A stretch of DNA of 64,000 nucleotides, from the NCBI RefSeq assembly GCF_016836705.1, contig NZ_JAFCGY010000020.1, forward strand, positions 1 through 64,000. The letters run 5' to 3'. Made by a program: the position numbers and the translations under genes. This DNA comes from Mesorhizobium caraganae. Lineage in GTDB: Bacteria; Pseudomonadota; Alphaproteobacteria; Rhizobiales; Rhizobiaceae. Each line of letters begins with the position of its first letter. The stretch's first letter is position 1. Below are positions 8,989 through 18,630 of this stretch, piece after piece. Below the pieces are notes generated by a model. The model saw only the letters and a list, made by a program, of their open reading frames with translations. It was not told the origin of the DNA and made no database searches.

Positions 8989-10362
8989 ATGGCGCGCGAC
9001 ACAACCGATTTCCGGCCAATCGAAGACTTCGACGAACTCGTCGAGCATCTGGCGGAAGGCAACAAGCCGCGCGACAAGTGGCGCATCGGCACGGAGCACG
9101 AGAAATTCCCCTTCTATGTCGACGGCAACGCGCCGGTGCCCTATGGCGGCGAGCGCGGCATCCGCGCCATCCTCGAAGGCATGCAGCACAAGCTCGGCTG
9201 GGATCCTATCATAGATGACGGCCGCATCATCGGCCTGGTCGAGCCGACCGGACAGGGCGCCATCTCGCTGGAGCCGGGTGGCCAGTTCGAACTGTCCGGC
9301 GCGCCGTTGGAATCGATCCACCAGACCTGCCGCGAAGGCAATGCCCATCTGGCGCAGGTGCGCGAGATCGCCGAGCCGATGGGCATCCGCTTTCTCGGCC
9401 TCGGCGGCAGCCCGAAATGGTCGCTCGCCGAGACGCCGAAAATGCCGAAATCGCGCTACGAGATCATGACCCGCTACATGCCCAAGGTCGGCACCAAGGG
9501 TCTCGACATGATGTACCGCACCTGCACCATCCAGGTGAACCTCGACTTCGAGAGCGAAGCCGACATGCGCCGCAAGATGCAGGTGTCGCTGAAGCTGCAG
9601 CCGCTGTCGACGGCGCTGTTTGCCAACTCGCCCTTCACCGATAGCCGGCCGAACGGCCTGCAGAGCTGGCGCGGCGACATCTGGCGCGACACCGACAACC
9701 AGCGTTCTGGCCTGCTCGAATTCTGCTTCTCGCCCGAGTTCGGCTTTGCCGACTATGTCGAATGGGCGCTCGACGTGCCGATGTATTTCGTCATTCGCGA
9801 CGGCCACTATCACGACATGACGCACGTCACCTTCCGCCAGTTCATGGCGGGCGCCGCCCGCAATGAAGTGCCCGACGGACTGCCGACGATGGGCGACTGG
9901 GCGAACCATCTGTCGACCTTGTTTCCCGATGTGCGGCTGAAGCGCTTCCTTGAAATGCGCGGCGCCGATGGCGGGCCGTGGCGGCGCATCTGCGCGCTGC
10001 CGGCCTTCTGGGTCGGATTGCTTTACGATGAGGCCGCTCTCGACGCCGCCGAGGCGCTGACCTCGAGCTGGACCTATGAAGAAACGCTGGCGATGCGCAA
10101 TGCGGTGCCGGAACAAGGCATTTCGGCGCCGTTCCGCAACACGACGCTGCGCGACATCGCCCGCGACGTGCTGGTTATTTCGCGCATGGGCCTGAAGAAC
10201 CGCGGCAAGAAAAACCGCGACGGCTATGACGAGACCTCGTTCCTCAATACGCTGGACGAAGTCGTGGCGCGCGGCACCACCAGCGCCGAGGAAATGCTGT
10301 CGGCCTACCACACGCGCTGGGGCGGTTCAATCGAGCCGGTGTTCATGGAATATGCCTATTAA
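8989..10362 (+). CDS. gshA: Glutamate-cysteine ligase (plant/alphaproteobacterial type)
   Basis: A 457-aa enzyme for the first step of glutathione synthesis, ATP-dependent coupling of glutamate to cysteine. It belongs to the class shared by plants and alphaproteobacteria, seen in the N-terminal GTEHEKFPF motif, the LEPGGQFELSGAPL substrate and metal segment, and MYRTCTIQVNLDFESEADM. Plant enzymes use redox-active Cys pairs; whether those are kept here needs alignment. GAGGGGG lies 5-11 nt upstream of the ATG. A 142-nt gap separates it from rsmE, so it probably has its own promoter. Important in rhizobia for stress tolerance and symbiosis. Confidence 0.93.
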   Translation: MARDTTDFRPIEDFDELVEHLAEGNKPRDKWRIGTEHEKFPFYVDGNAPVPYGGERGIRAILEGMQHKLGWDPIIDDGRIIGLVEPTGQGAISLEPGGQFELSGAPLESIHQTCREGNAHLAQVREIAEPMGIRFLGLGGSPKWSLAETPKMPKSRYEIMTRYMPKVGTKGLDMMYRTCTIQVNLDFESEADMRRKMQVSLKLQPLSTALFANSPFTDSRPNGLQSWRGDIWRDTDNQRSGLLEFCFSPEFGFADYVEWALDVPMYFVIRDGHYHDMTHVTFRQFMAGAARNEVPDGLPTMGDWANHLSTLFPDVRLKRFLEMRGADGGPWRRICALPAFWVGLLYDEAALDAAEALTSSWTYEETLAMRNAVPEQGISAPFRNTTLRDIARDVLVISRMGLKNRGKKNRDGYDETSFLNTLDEVVARGTTSAEEMLSAYHTRWGGSIEPVFMEYAY

Positions 10363-10452
10363 CGGCGCGGCTCGAGCTGCGGCAAAAGCCGCTTCAATCG
10401 AGCATTGAAACCAACTAGGCTCTTCTTCGAGGATTTCCCGGAGGAGAAACCG

Positions 10453-11505
10453 ATGCCCACCTTGTTCGACATATTGGCGCAGGCCCAGAACGGCAACGGC
10501 ATGCAGGCGCTTGCCCAGCAGTACGGGCTCTCGATGCAGCAGACGCAGGCGGCGGTCGCTGCATTGCTGCCCGCTTTCTCGCAAGGGCTGCAACGCAACA
10601 CGGCCGACCCTTACGGGCTCGGCGCCTTCATGACGGCGATGGCAAGCGGCCAGCACGCCAAATATTTCGAGGACGCGACCAGGGCTTTCTCGCCGCAAGG
10701 CGTCAATGAGGGAAATGGCATTCTGGGTCATCTGTTCGGCTCCAAAGAGCTGTCGCGCGCTGTCGCCAGCCAAGCCGCGCAGGCCACCGGCGTCAGCCAG
10801 CAGATCCTGCAGCAGATGCTGCCGGCCATCGCCTCGATGGTGATGGGCGGACTGTTCAAGCAGACGACAGACCAGTTGATGGGGGGCCAGATGCAGGCCG
10901 CCGGCGGCTTCGGCGGTGGCAGCAATCCGCTCGGCGAAATCATCGAGCAGATGATGCGCCAGGCCGGTGGCGGCGCACAGCAGGCGCCGCAGCCGGCACC
11001 CAATCCTTACGGCGAGAACCCGTTGGGCAAAGTGCTGCAGGACATGTTCGGCGGTGGCGCGCAACAGCCGCAAACCCAGCCGCAACAAGCGCCCAACCCC
11101 TATGGCGACAATCCACTCGGCAAGGTGCTGCAGGACATGTTCGGCGGCGGCGCGGCGCAACAGCCGCAGGGCCGGGCGCAGCAGCCGCAACAAACGCAGA
11201 GCCCTTACGGCGACAACCCGCTGGGCAAGATTTTCGAGGAGATGATGCGGCAAGGTGGCGGCGGCGGCTTCGGCCTGCCCGGTGGCCAGCCGGCGCCGCA
11301 GCAGCCGCAAGCATCCCAGCCGCGGCAGGCGCCACAACAGCGCCAGGCGCCGCAACCGCAGGCCAATCCAAGCGGCAGGCCACGGAACCCGTTCGACGAT
11401 ATTTTCGGCAAGATGTTCGAGACCGGCGCCCAGCAGCGCGACGAATATCAGAAGGGCGTGGAAACGATCTTCGACCAGTTCAAGCGGGACATGGACCGGC
11501 GGTAG
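10453..11505 (+). CDS. DUF937 domain protein with Gln/Pro-rich repeats
   Basis: A 350-aa protein. The first 140 or so residues form the helical DUF937 domain (MPTLFDILAQAQNG, AALLPAFSQGLQ, LSRAVASQAAQATGVS). The second half is low complexity, with three copies of a unit like NPYGENPLGKVLQDMFGGG starting at 11002, 11095 and 11200, separated by Gln/Pro/Ala linkers. The protein ends in a charged helix (GVETIFDQFKRDMDRR). GGAGGAGAAAC upstream of the ATG is an excellent ribosome site and decides the start over 10405. Function unknown; the short helical repeats could be binding motifs for a partner. No signal peptide. Confidence 0.8.
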   Translation: MPTLFDILAQAQNGNGMQALAQQYGLSMQQTQAAVAALLPAFSQGLQRNTADPYGLGAFMTAMASGQHAKYFEDATRAFSPQGVNEGNGILGHLFGSKELSRAVASQAAQATGVSQQILQQMLPAIASMVMGGLFKQTTDQLMGGQMQAAGGFGGGSNPLGEIIEQMMRQAGGGAQQAPQPAPNPYGENPLGKVLQDMFGGGAQQPQTQPQQAPNPYGDNPLGKVLQDMFGGGAAQQPQGRAQQPQQTQSPYGDNPLGKIFEEMMRQGGGGGFGLPGGQPAPQQPQASQPRQAPQQRQAPQPQANPSGRPRNPFDDIFGKMFETGAQQRDEYQKGVETIFDQFKRDMDRR

Positions 11506-11518
11506 TCAGAGGCTGAGC

Positions 11519-11552
11519 AAAAAAGAAAAGCCCGGTCCTGGGAGGACCGGGC
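11519..11552 (-). terminator. Rho-independent terminator of the DUF1127 transcript
   Basis: A 10-bp perfect stem (GCCCGGTCCT/AGGACCGGGC, 11530-11539 and 11543-11552) with a 3-nt loop. On the minus strand it is followed by TTTTCTTTTTT. It lies 112 nt past the DUF1127 stop, so that mRNA would have a long 3' UTR. It also sits just after the DUF937 gene, but the U-tract is on the minus side only. Confidence 0.75.
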
Positions 11553-11664
11553 CAGTGTGCAGGCTGGCCGGCGGGGATCCGGCAGGGAGTGGGGAGCCTG
11601 CGATAGTCCTTGGTTGCCGCGAGCCTGAGAAAGGTTCACGGAAGCCGAAACAGGGCGCCTGATA

Positions 11665-11955
11665 TCACGCTACCTGGCGGGCAAGATTTTCGATCGTATC
11701 GGCACGATCACTGGCGATCGCACGCAGCTTCACGGTCGGATCACCGCCGAACGGCACATCGATGGCGACATGGAGGTCGGCGCGCGTCAGGCCGATGTCG
11801 GCGAGTTCGGCGTCCGACATTTCGCCAAGGCGATAGAAGGCGCGGCGATTTTTCCAGGCCTGGAAGGCGTTGAGAAGAGCATTGGCCACGCGCGTCGCAA
11901 CGGCCGGACGCGAGGTGATGCGCGAGGTCTCGGTGGCGAAATCGATCGTGGTCAT
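11665..11955 (-). CDS. DUF1127 domain protein
   Basis: A 96-aa protein with a C-terminal DUF1127 motif (RRAFYRLGEMSDAELADIGLTRADL), a short helical Arg-rich module abundant in alphaproteobacteria. Small DUF1127 proteins have been linked to RNA turnover and to stress and phosphate or carbon regulation, and some carry regulatory RNAs in their 3' UTRs. AAGGAG just upstream sets the start at 11955 over the longer frame from 12033. It is divergent from the LysR gene with a 179-bp shared upstream region, suggesting control by it. The 3' UTR runs to the terminator at 11530. Confidence 0.85.
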   Translation of the reverse strand: MTTIDFATETSRITSRPAVATRVANALLNAFQAWKNRRAFYRLGEMSDAELADIGLTRADLHVAIDVPFGGDPTVKLRAIASDRADTIENLARQVA

Positions 11956-12134
11956 GTCAGTCTCCTTCGGAGTCGAGCGGACGAAGCCGGGCAAACAGTG
12001 CTTGGGAGAAGCGCCGTTCCGGTCTCGATTCACATGCCTTCATGTGGATGTCAGGGAATATGCCACGACGCGATTGATTAATCCAACGAATGTTTCTAAT
12101 CTTTAGCATCAACGCCAGTGATGGATTGGACCCG

Positions 12135-13091
12135 ATGAAAGCGCCACTCGATCTCGACCAGTTGCAGACCTTCATCTCGATTGCCGATACCGGCAGCTTC
12201 ACCCGCGCCGCCGAGGAAGTGCTTCGCACCCAGTCGGCGGTGTCGATGCAGATGCGCCGGCTTGAAGAGCGGATCGGCAAGCCGCTGTTCGAAAAGGACG
12301 GCCGCACCAACAGGCTGACCGAGGAAGGCGACAAGTTGCTCTCCTATGCACGGCGCCTGCTCTATCTCAACCGCGAGACGCTGGCCGCCTTCGACGACCG
12401 GCGGCTCGAAGGCACTATCCGCATCGGCACGCCCGACGACTATGCAGACCGCTTCCTGCCCGAGATCATGGCGCGCTTCACGCGCTCCAACCCGCGCGTC
12501 GAGCTGACCGTCATCTGCGAGCCGACGCCGGGGCTGGTCGAGCATATCAAGCGCGGCAATCTCGATCTGGCGCTGGTGACGCACAACGATACGCGCGGCC
12601 AGTCGGAAGTGGTGCGGCGCGAACCACTTTTGTGGGTAACCTCGGCCAACCATGCCACGCATGAACAGGAAGTGCTGCCGATGGCCTTCGGCCGGCCGAA
12701 TTGCATCTGGCGGCGCGCCGCCGTCGATGTGCTCGACCGGCAGAACCGCGACTATCGCATCCTGTTCACCAGCTTCTCGGCAACCGTCATCACCGCCGCA
12801 GTGCTGTCGGGGCTCGCAATCTCGGTGCTGCCGGAATGCGCGCTGCGGCCCGGCATGCGGGTGCTGGGCGAAGCCGACGGCTTCGGCGTCCTGCCCGACT
12901 GCCGCATCGGCATCATGCGCGGCCAGACCTCGCGGCCGGAGATCGTCGACGCGCTGGCCCGCCACATTTCGGAAAGCCTCGACAACATTTCCGTGCCGCT
13001 CGGCGAAGAGACGGGAAGCTTCGATTTTGCTGCACTCGCCTTCGCCAAGATGAAGCGGAGCAAACCCAACCAGATCCTGCCGGGCTGGTAG
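12135..13091 (+). CDS. LysR-family transcriptional regulator
   Basis: A 318-aa LTTR. The N-terminal winged HTH covers about residues 5-65 (LDQLQTFISIADTGSFTRAA, then TQSAVSMQMRRLEERIGKPLF). The rest is the periplasmic-binding-like effector domain with conserved GTIRIGTPDDYA. It has four Cys residues in the effector domain (128, 190, 235, 256) and none in the HTH. The overall look recalls LsrB-type rhizobial regulators linked to oxidative stress and envelope, but I give no symbol because that needs a search. It is divergent from the DUF1127 gene, its most likely target. The start at 12135 gives the normal LysR length. Confidence 0.87.
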   Translation: MKAPLDLDQLQTFISIADTGSFTRAAEEVLRTQSAVSMQMRRLEERIGKPLFEKDGRTNRLTEEGDKLLSYARRLLYLNRETLAAFDDRRLEGTIRIGTPDDYADRFLPEIMARFTRSNPRVELTVICEPTPGLVEHIKRGNLDLALVTHNDTRGQSEVVRREPLLWVTSANHATHEQEVLPMAFGRPNCIWRRAAVDVLDRQNRDYRILFTSFSATVITAAVLSGLAISVLPECALRPGMRVLGEADGFGVLPDCRIGIMRGQTSRPEIVDALARHISESLDNISVPLGEETGSFDFAALAFAKMKRSKPNQILPGW

Positions 13092-13097
13092 GGCGGA

Positions 13098-15311
13098 TCA
13101 GGCCGACGCGGCCGTCTCTGTCGTTGCGTTGGCCGACGACAGGCCGGGCAACGCCAGCAATTGCGCCGGCTCAAGCGGCGGCGACAGGAGATAGCCCTGC
13201 AGTTGCTGGCAGCCCATGGCGACCAGCAGCGCCTTCTGCGCTTCGGTCTCGACACCTTCGGCGGTAACCTCGACCCTGAGAGCGCCGGCGAGATCGATCA
13301 ACGCCTTGACGACGGCGCCCGAATTGCCGTCGCCATCGAGAAGCCGCACGAAGGAGCGGTCGATCTTGAGCTTGTCGATGGCATGGCGGCGCAAATAGCT
13401 CAGCGATGAATAGCCGGTGCCAAAATCATCGAGGGCGATGCCGACACCCGACCGGCGCAGGCCAGCCAGAATCGTTCTGACCGTATCGTTGCTTTCCAAA
13501 AGCACGTTTTCGGTAATCTCGAGCTGCAGCCGGTCCGGCGCCAGCCCGGTTTCGGCAAGGATCGTCTCAACCTGATCGGCGAAACCCGCGTCGCGCAATT
13601 GCAGCGGCGAGACGTTGACGGCCAGCCATGGCAATTCGGTTTTGACGGCAAAGCGGCAAGCTTCGCGCAGCACCCACTCGCCGAGCTGGCCGATCATGCC
13701 GCGTTCTTCCGCAATGGCGATGAATTGCGCCGGCGGCAATGCGCCATGGATCTCATGCGCCCAGCGGATCAGCGCTTCGGCCCCAAGGATCGTCTTGCCG
13801 TCGGCCGCAAATATCGGCTGATAGGCCAGTTTGATACCGGTTCCACCATTCAAGGCAGTGCGCAACTCGCTCTCGACCTTGCGCTTGCGCAGCAAAAGGT
13901 CGTCCATGTCGCCGGCGAAGACCTGGTAACGGCCGCGGCCATTCCTCTTGGCTTCGTAAAGTGCGATGTCGGCCTTGCGCAGCAGGTCGTCGGCATCGGC
14001 ATCTGGCCCCGTCGACAAGGCAATGCCGATGCTGGCGCCGACAAAGACCTGGTCGTCTATCAGTTTGAACGGCTCCTGCAATTTTTGCAGCACCCGGTCC
14101 GAAATGTCTTCTGCGCTCCTGATGTCGCGGACATCGAGCAGGATCACCGCAAATTCGTCGCCACCCAGCCTCGCCACCGTGTCGACGTCGCGAACCGTAT
14201 GCTGCAGTCTGGCGGCGGTCTGGCGAACGAGCTCGTCACCGGCCGGATGGCCAAGCGTGTCGTTGACATGCTTGAAACGATCGAGGTCGAGGTAAAGCAG
14301 CGCCACCTTGCCGGCATCGGTGCCGGAACTGAGCAAGGCACGCCGCAGCCTGTCCTCGAACAGTGCCCGATTGGGCAGGCCGGTAAGCATGTCGTGGAAG
14401 GCGAGATACTGCGCCTGGTCCTGGCTGGTTTGCAGCGCCCATGATGCACGGCGCAGACGCCGGAGCAGGAAGGCGAGCACGCTCGCCGCGAGCAGCGTGG
14501 CCAGAGCCAGAGCCGGGCCGGCCTTGCGCACCAGCGTCAGGCCTGGGCGCTCCTGATCCCAGCAGATATAGCCGAGGATGACGCCGCGCGAATCGAGCAG
14601 CGGAATGGCGGCAGAGCCGGTCGGCTGCGACAGCGTCAGCAGATGAGCGCCATCCAGCAGGTATTTTTCAGCAATCTTGGCGATAACCGCATCGTTGAGG
14701 AACTCGACCGACACATGCAGATACTCGGTTCCCGGCGCCTGGCTGACGCGACCCGAACTGGGCACCAGGGGCATGATGCTGAGGATTGCAGGCTTGCCAC
14801 CGAGCGACACCAGATCCTCGGCGACCATCTTCGCCGGCGCCCCGGAAGCATCAGCCTTCGGTGGCTGGCTGATCATGCCGCGCAGTTTTTCGATGGTGGG
14901 CTGGATCGCGGGCTCGTCCTCGCCATAGACGGACGGGTCGAGCACCTTGCCCTCCCGCATGGCGTGGACCGGATGGTTCCCGCCGTCGAGTATGTAGACC
15001 CGGTTGTGACCGTAGTAGGAGTACATCCAGACGCTGAGATTTTCCTCTATCCAGGTCTGATTGCCGGCCTTGGTGTTGATCACGGAATCGTCCCAGACGG
15101 CAACGCTTTCCTGCTCGCGCGCGACCGCCGCGATCTGATCCTTCAGTCCATTGGTGAGGAAGATCTTCTGCCGTTCGAGCGAGACATGATCGGCTTGCGC
15201 GGTCGCGTATATGCCAAAGCCGACGACCATCGCCAAAGCAAAGGCGGCGAGCATCAGCACGGTCAGCGTGACCTGGTGCGTCAACGGGCTGCTGTTCGGG
15301 CGTGCGCTCAT
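13098..15311 (-). CDS. CHASE4-GGDEF-EAL cyclic-di-GMP enzyme
   Basis: A 737-aa membrane protein. TM1 is near residues 15-35, then comes a periplasmic CHASE4-type sensor, and TM2 is near 255-275. A GGDEF domain follows (GGDEF at 383-387, preceded by RDVD as an inhibitory I-site five residues upstream) and then an EAL domain (EAL at 512-514, with NVSPLQL and DDFGTGYSSLSYL). All visible catalytic motifs are intact, so it could both make and break c-di-GMP. I chose ATG at 15311 because AAGGA lies 5-8 nt upstream; a TTG at 15344 would add 11 residues. Its stop is 6 bp from the LysR stop, so the two genes converge. Confidence 0.88.
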   Translation of the reverse strand: MSARPNSSPLTHQVTLTVLMLAAFALAMVVGFGIYATAQADHVSLERQKIFLTNGLKDQIAAVAREQESVAVWDDSVINTKAGNQTWIEENLSVWMYSYYGHNRVYILDGGNHPVHAMREGKVLDPSVYGEDEPAIQPTIEKLRGMISQPPKADASGAPAKMVAEDLVSLGGKPAILSIMPLVPSSGRVSQAPGTEYLHVSVEFLNDAVIAKIAEKYLLDGAHLLTLSQPTGSAAIPLLDSRGVILGYICWDQERPGLTLVRKAGPALALATLLAASVLAFLLRRLRRASWALQTSQDQAQYLAFHDMLTGLPNRALFEDRLRRALLSSGTDAGKVALLYLDLDRFKHVNDTLGHPAGDELVRQTAARLQHTVRDVDTVARLGGDEFAVILLDVRDIRSAEDISDRVLQKLQEPFKLIDDQVFVGASIGIALSTGPDADADDLLRKADIALYEAKRNGRGRYQVFAGDMDDLLLRKRKVESELRTALNGGTGIKLAYQPIFAADGKTILGAEALIRWAHEIHGALPPAQFIAIAEERGMIGQLGEWVLREACRFAVKTELPWLAVNVSPLQLRDAGFADQVETILAETGLAPDRLQLEITENVLLESNDTVRTILAGLRRSGVGIALDDFGTGYSSLSYLRRHAIDKLKIDRSFVRLLDGDGNSGAVVKALIDLAGALRVEVTAEGVETEAQKALLVAMGCQQLQGYLLSPPLEPAQLLALPGLSSANATTETAASA

Positions 15312-15430
15312 GCGTCCTTGGCCATTTGAGTGACCTACACTCAAATCAAATCGGGCTTAAGATCACGTTATGAATCGGCCACGAACTTCAGCCGCTTGAC
15401 GCGGGCGGACAACCGTCCCCCAATCGGCGC

Positions 15431-17038
15431 ATGAGCGACGCAGAATCCGAATCACGCACAAACGCCACCGAATACACGGTGAGCGAGATTTCCGGCGCGC
15501 TGAAGCGCACGGTCGAGGATGTCTTCGGCCATGTGCGGGTGCGCGGCGAAATCTCCGGCTATCGCGGGCCGCACTCTTCCGGCCATGCCTATTTCACGCT
15601 GAAGGACGACCGCGCGCGGCTCGATGCGGTGGTCTGGAAAGGCACGATGAGCCGGCTGAAATTCCGCCCCGAAGAGGGGATGGAGGTGATCGCCACCGGT
15701 AAGCTCACCACCTATCCCGGCAAATCCAACTACCAGATCGTCATCGATAATCTCGAGCCGGCCGGCGCCGGTGCGCTGATGGCGCTTTTGGAAGAGCGCA
15801 AGCGACGGCTGCAGGCTGAAGGGTTGTTCGACGCCGGTCGCAAGCGGCGACTGCCGTTCATGCCGTGCATCATCGGCGTCGTCACCTCCCCGACCGGATC
15901 GGTCATCCGCGACATCATTCACCGCATCAAGGACCGCTTTCCACTGCACGTGCTGGTCTGGCCGGTGAGAGTCCAGGGCGAGACGGCAGGCGCGGAAGTG
16001 ACGGCCGCCGTCAACGGCTTCAACACGCTGGCCCGGGATGGCGCCATTGCCCAGCCCGACCTTCTAATCGTGGCGCGCGGCGGCGGCAGCCTGGAAGACC
16101 TCTGGGGGTTCAACGACGAAGGTCTGGCGCGTGCGGTTGCCGCCTCGCGCATTCCGGTGATTTCGGCCGTCGGCCACGAGACCGACTGGACGCTGATCGA
16201 TCTCGTCGCCGATATGCGGGCGCCAACGCCGACGGGCGCAGCGGAGATCGCGGTGCCGGTGAAGGCGGATCTCGAAGCGACGCTCGCCAGTCTTGGCGCA
16301 CGGCTCAAGGCGGCGGTCTTGCGCAATTTTGAACGCAAACGGCAGGCCTCGCGCGCGGCCGCCCGCGCGCTCCCCTCGCCCGACCAGTTGCTGGCGCTGC
16401 CGCGCCGGCGCCTGGATGAGGCGACCAGCCGGCTCGGCCGGGCGCTGTCGGTGAGCATCGAGCGCAAGCGGACCAAGCTTCAGGGCCAGCGGCTGACGCC
16501 GGCCACCCTATCGCGACGCATCAACGAGGCACGCACGCTGACCGGACGCGACCTGGCGCGGGCGCAAGCAGCATTTTTCGGCATCGTGCGCGAACGGCGC
16601 ACCCGGTTTTCGCGCACAGCAAAACGGCTGTCGCCGGCGCCGATCGCCAGGCGGCAGAAATTGCAGGCGGACGCGCTGGCAGCACTGACGCGCCGCCAGG
16701 ATCATGCGGTTTCGCGACGGCTCGACCGGCTGCGCGGACAATTGACCCAGGCTGACCGGCTGCTGGCGACGCTGTCGCACAAGGCGGTGCTGGCGCGTGG
16801 CTTCGCGCTGGTCAAGGACGCTGAAGGCGCAGTGATCAAGCTGGCGGCGGATGTCGCGCCGGGCGCATCGCTGCAAATCGAGTTCGCCGACGGCACCACG
16901 AATGCGGTTGCGATCGGCGGCACGGGGCAGCCGGAGGCAGTTGCCAAACCGGCTACGCCGCCTGCCAGCAAGCCCGCGGTCACCAAGGCTGCCCCCAGCA
17001 AACCAAAAGAACCGGGCAATCAGGGCTCGCTTTTCTAG
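15431..17038 (+). CDS. xseA: Exodeoxyribonuclease VII large subunit
   Basis: A 535-aa XseA, the catalytic subunit of exonuclease VII, which degrades single-stranded DNA from both ends together with XseB. The N-terminal OB-fold ([30 protein letters not shown], in part) is followed by the catalytic core with [17 protein letters not shown] and [18 protein letters not shown] long Arg-rich coiled-coil region precedes a C-terminal Ala/Pro/Lys tail. xseB is not in the window. The gene is divergent from the GGDEF-EAL gene and 8 bp from the downstream peptidase gene. Confidence 0.94.
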   Translation: MSDAESESRTNATEYTVSEISGALKRTVEDVFGHVRVRGEISGYRGPHSSGHAYFTLKDDRARLDAVVWKGTMSRLKFRPEEGMEVIATGKLTTYPGKSNYQIVIDNLEPAGAGALMALLEERKRRLQAEGLFDAGRKRRLPFMPCIIGVVTSPTGSVIRDIIHRIKDRFPLHVLVWPVRVQGETAGAEVTAAVNGFNTLARDGAIAQPDLLIVARGGGSLEDLWGFNDEGLARAVAASRIPVISAVGHETDWTLIDLVADMRAPTPTGAAEIAVPVKADLEATLASLGARLKAAVLRNFERKRQASRAAARALPSPDQLLALPRRRLDEATSRLGRALSVSIERKRTKLQGQRLTPATLSRRINEARTLTGRDLARAQAAFFGIVRERRTRFSRTAKRLSPAPIARRQKLQADALAALTRRQDHAVSRRLDRLRGQLTQADRLLATLSHKAVLARGFALVKDAEGAVIKLAADVAPGASLQIEFADGTTNAVAIGGTGQPEAVAKPATPPASKPAVTKAAPSKPKEPGNQGSLF

Positions 17039-17046
17039 AGGACGGC

Positions 17047-18165
17047 ATGGCCGGACACGACCCGCATCTTCAAACGCCGGCCGGCAAGCCGCGCGCCCGT
17101 GCGTTCGGCATTGCCTTTGAAGGCACGCCAGGCCGCTTCAATGCCATCACCGACGTGCCCGGTGTGAGCGTCGGCTATGCGACGCTGATCTCAGGCGATG
17201 GTCCGCTCGATGTCGGCACAGGACCGGTACGCACCGGCGTCACCGCCATCCTGCCGCGACCGTTAGCGGAGCTCGCCACGCCGGTGTTTGCCGGCGTGTT
17301 CAGCCAGAACGGCAATGGCGAACTGACGGGCTCGCATATCATCGAGGAGGTCGGCGCCTTCAACCTTCCGGTCACTATCACCAACACGCATTCCTGCGGC
17401 GTCACCCGCGACGGCACGCTGCGCTGGATGCAACGCGTGCTGCCGGCGGCACTCGACCGTGGTTGGGGGCTGCCAGTGGCGGCGGAAACCTATGACGGCT
17501 TCCTCAACGACATCAACGGCCATCATGTCGGCTTCGAACATGTCGAAGCCGCGCTCGACGGTGCCACCGGCGGAACCATCGAGGAGGGCAGCGTCGGCGG
17601 CGGCACCGGCATGATCGCCTTCGGCTTCAAGGCCGGCTCGGGCACGGCGTCGCGCATCGTCGAATGGCAGGGCATCAGGCATACGGTCGGTGTGTTCGTG
17701 CAGGCGAATTTCGGCAAGCGGCACAATTTCACGCTGCGCGGCGCGCGCGTCGGACCTGATCTGGTGGAACCGGCGATGCGCGAAGGCACGCCGCGCGCCG
17801 AGAAGGGTTCGATCATCGCCATCGTCGCCACCGATGCGCCCTTCCTGCCGCATCAGATGAAGCGGCTGGCAAGGCGTGTGCCGCTCGGCATCGCCATGAC
17901 CGGCGGCTTCGGCTACCACAGTTCGGGCGACATTTTCCTCGCCTTCACCACCGCCAACCCGCAAGCAGCACTTGCGCCGCCAGGACAGACGGCCAGCGCC
18001 GCTTACATTCCGGACGTCGATATCGACCCGTTCTTCGATGCGGTGGTGCAGGGTGTGGAAGAGGCGATCCTCAATGCGATGGTCGCCAATGAGGATATGA
18101 GCGGGCGCGACGGCAATTTCGTGCCGGCGCTGCCGAAGGCCTGGCTGAAAAATGGGTTTGGATAG
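17047..18165 (+). CDS. P1-family (DmpA-like) aminopeptidase
   Basis: A 372-aa N-terminal-nucleophile hydrolase of the DmpA/BapA group, which cleave themselves into two chains and release N-terminal D- or L-residues or beta-amino acids. The sequence shows the usual start ITDVPGVSVGYATL, the ITNTHSCGVTRDG motif and the cleavage region GGGTGMIAFGFKAGSGTASR. By analogy Ser202 in that region is the candidate nucleophile created by autoproteolysis. There is no signal peptide. It lies 8 nt after xseA and may be translated from the same transcript, although the functions are unrelated. Confidence 0.87.
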   Translation: MAGHDPHLQTPAGKPRARAFGIAFEGTPGRFNAITDVPGVSVGYATLISGDGPLDVGTGPVRTGVTAILPRPLAELATPVFAGVFSQNGNGELTGSHIIEEVGAFNLPVTITNTHSCGVTRDGTLRWMQRVLPAALDRGWGLPVAAETYDGFLNDINGHHVGFEHVEAALDGATGGTIEEGSVGGGTGMIAFGFKAGSGTASRIVEWQGIRHTVGVFVQANFGKRHNFTLRGARVGPDLVEPAMREGTPRAEKGSIIAIVATDAPFLPHQMKRLARRVPLGIAMTGGFGYHSSGDIFLAFTTANPQAALAPPGQTASAAYIPDVDIDPFFDAVVQGVEEAILNAMVANEDMSGRDGNFVPALPKAWLKNGFG

Positions 18166-18199
18166 ATGGGAGCCCGGCTCTGGCGGCCGGGCCTGACAT

Positions 18200-18454
18200 T
18201 TATTCGGCGGGCTTGCCCGAATTCGCGTTGCTCTGGTCGGCCTCGGCCGCCTCTTCGAGCCGCGAGGCGATCAGCTCCTGGATGTCGCCGACTTCTTCCT
18301 GGATATCCTCCAGCGGGATGCCGACCTCGGCCGCCTTGGCGGCGCATTCCTTGGCCAGGGTCTCGGCCTGCTTCTCGATCTTCACCGGCGAGTGCTGGCA
18401 GTGGACCTTTTCACCAATCCACCCGCGCAAAAACTCGATCGCATGTTCACTCAT
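18200..18454 (-). CDS. DUF768 family protein
   Basis: An 84-aa acidic helical protein with the family start (SEHAIEFLRGWIGEKV), a conserved Cys/Ala helix (LAKECAAKAAEVGIP) and a C-terminal helix rich in Glu. DUF768 is almost confined to Mesorhizobium and near relatives, where many paralogues occur; its function is unknown. The start has AGGGAAAAGC just upstream. It converges on the P1 peptidase gene and is followed upstream by tRNA-His. This is one of the better taxonomic clues in the window. Confidence 0.82.
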   Translation of the reverse strand: MSEHAIEFLRGWIGEKVHCQHSPVKIEKQAETLAKECAAKAAEVGIPLEDIQEEVGDIQELIASRLEEAAEADQSNANSGKPAE

Positions 18455-18630
18455 ACTGCTTTTCCCTGGCGGCTATGCCGGTTGGTAATCGTAAACGTCC
18501 GCACCCGGTAAAGGATGCATGCCCGCATTCGAACCGAGTCGGCTTCGCCCGGCAAGCCGATCTTGCCCGAGGTCCACAAAGCCGAAGGAAGGGAAGGGTT
18601 CAAGGAGCACGTTCTGATTGTTTGATAGAG

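Noticed and set aside
8908-10311. A 467-codon minus-strand frame opposite gshA
   Set aside because: The gshA protein is unmistakable, and the antisense frame is a product of codon bias.
11002-11260. Regular repeats considered as a CRISPR-like array
   Set aside because: They are in frame, code for protein repeats, are only three in number and have degenerate third positions.
18172-18192. GCCCGGC/GCCGGGC hairpin after the P1 peptidase as a terminator
   Set aside because: There is a 7-bp stem but no T-run on either strand; too weak to list.
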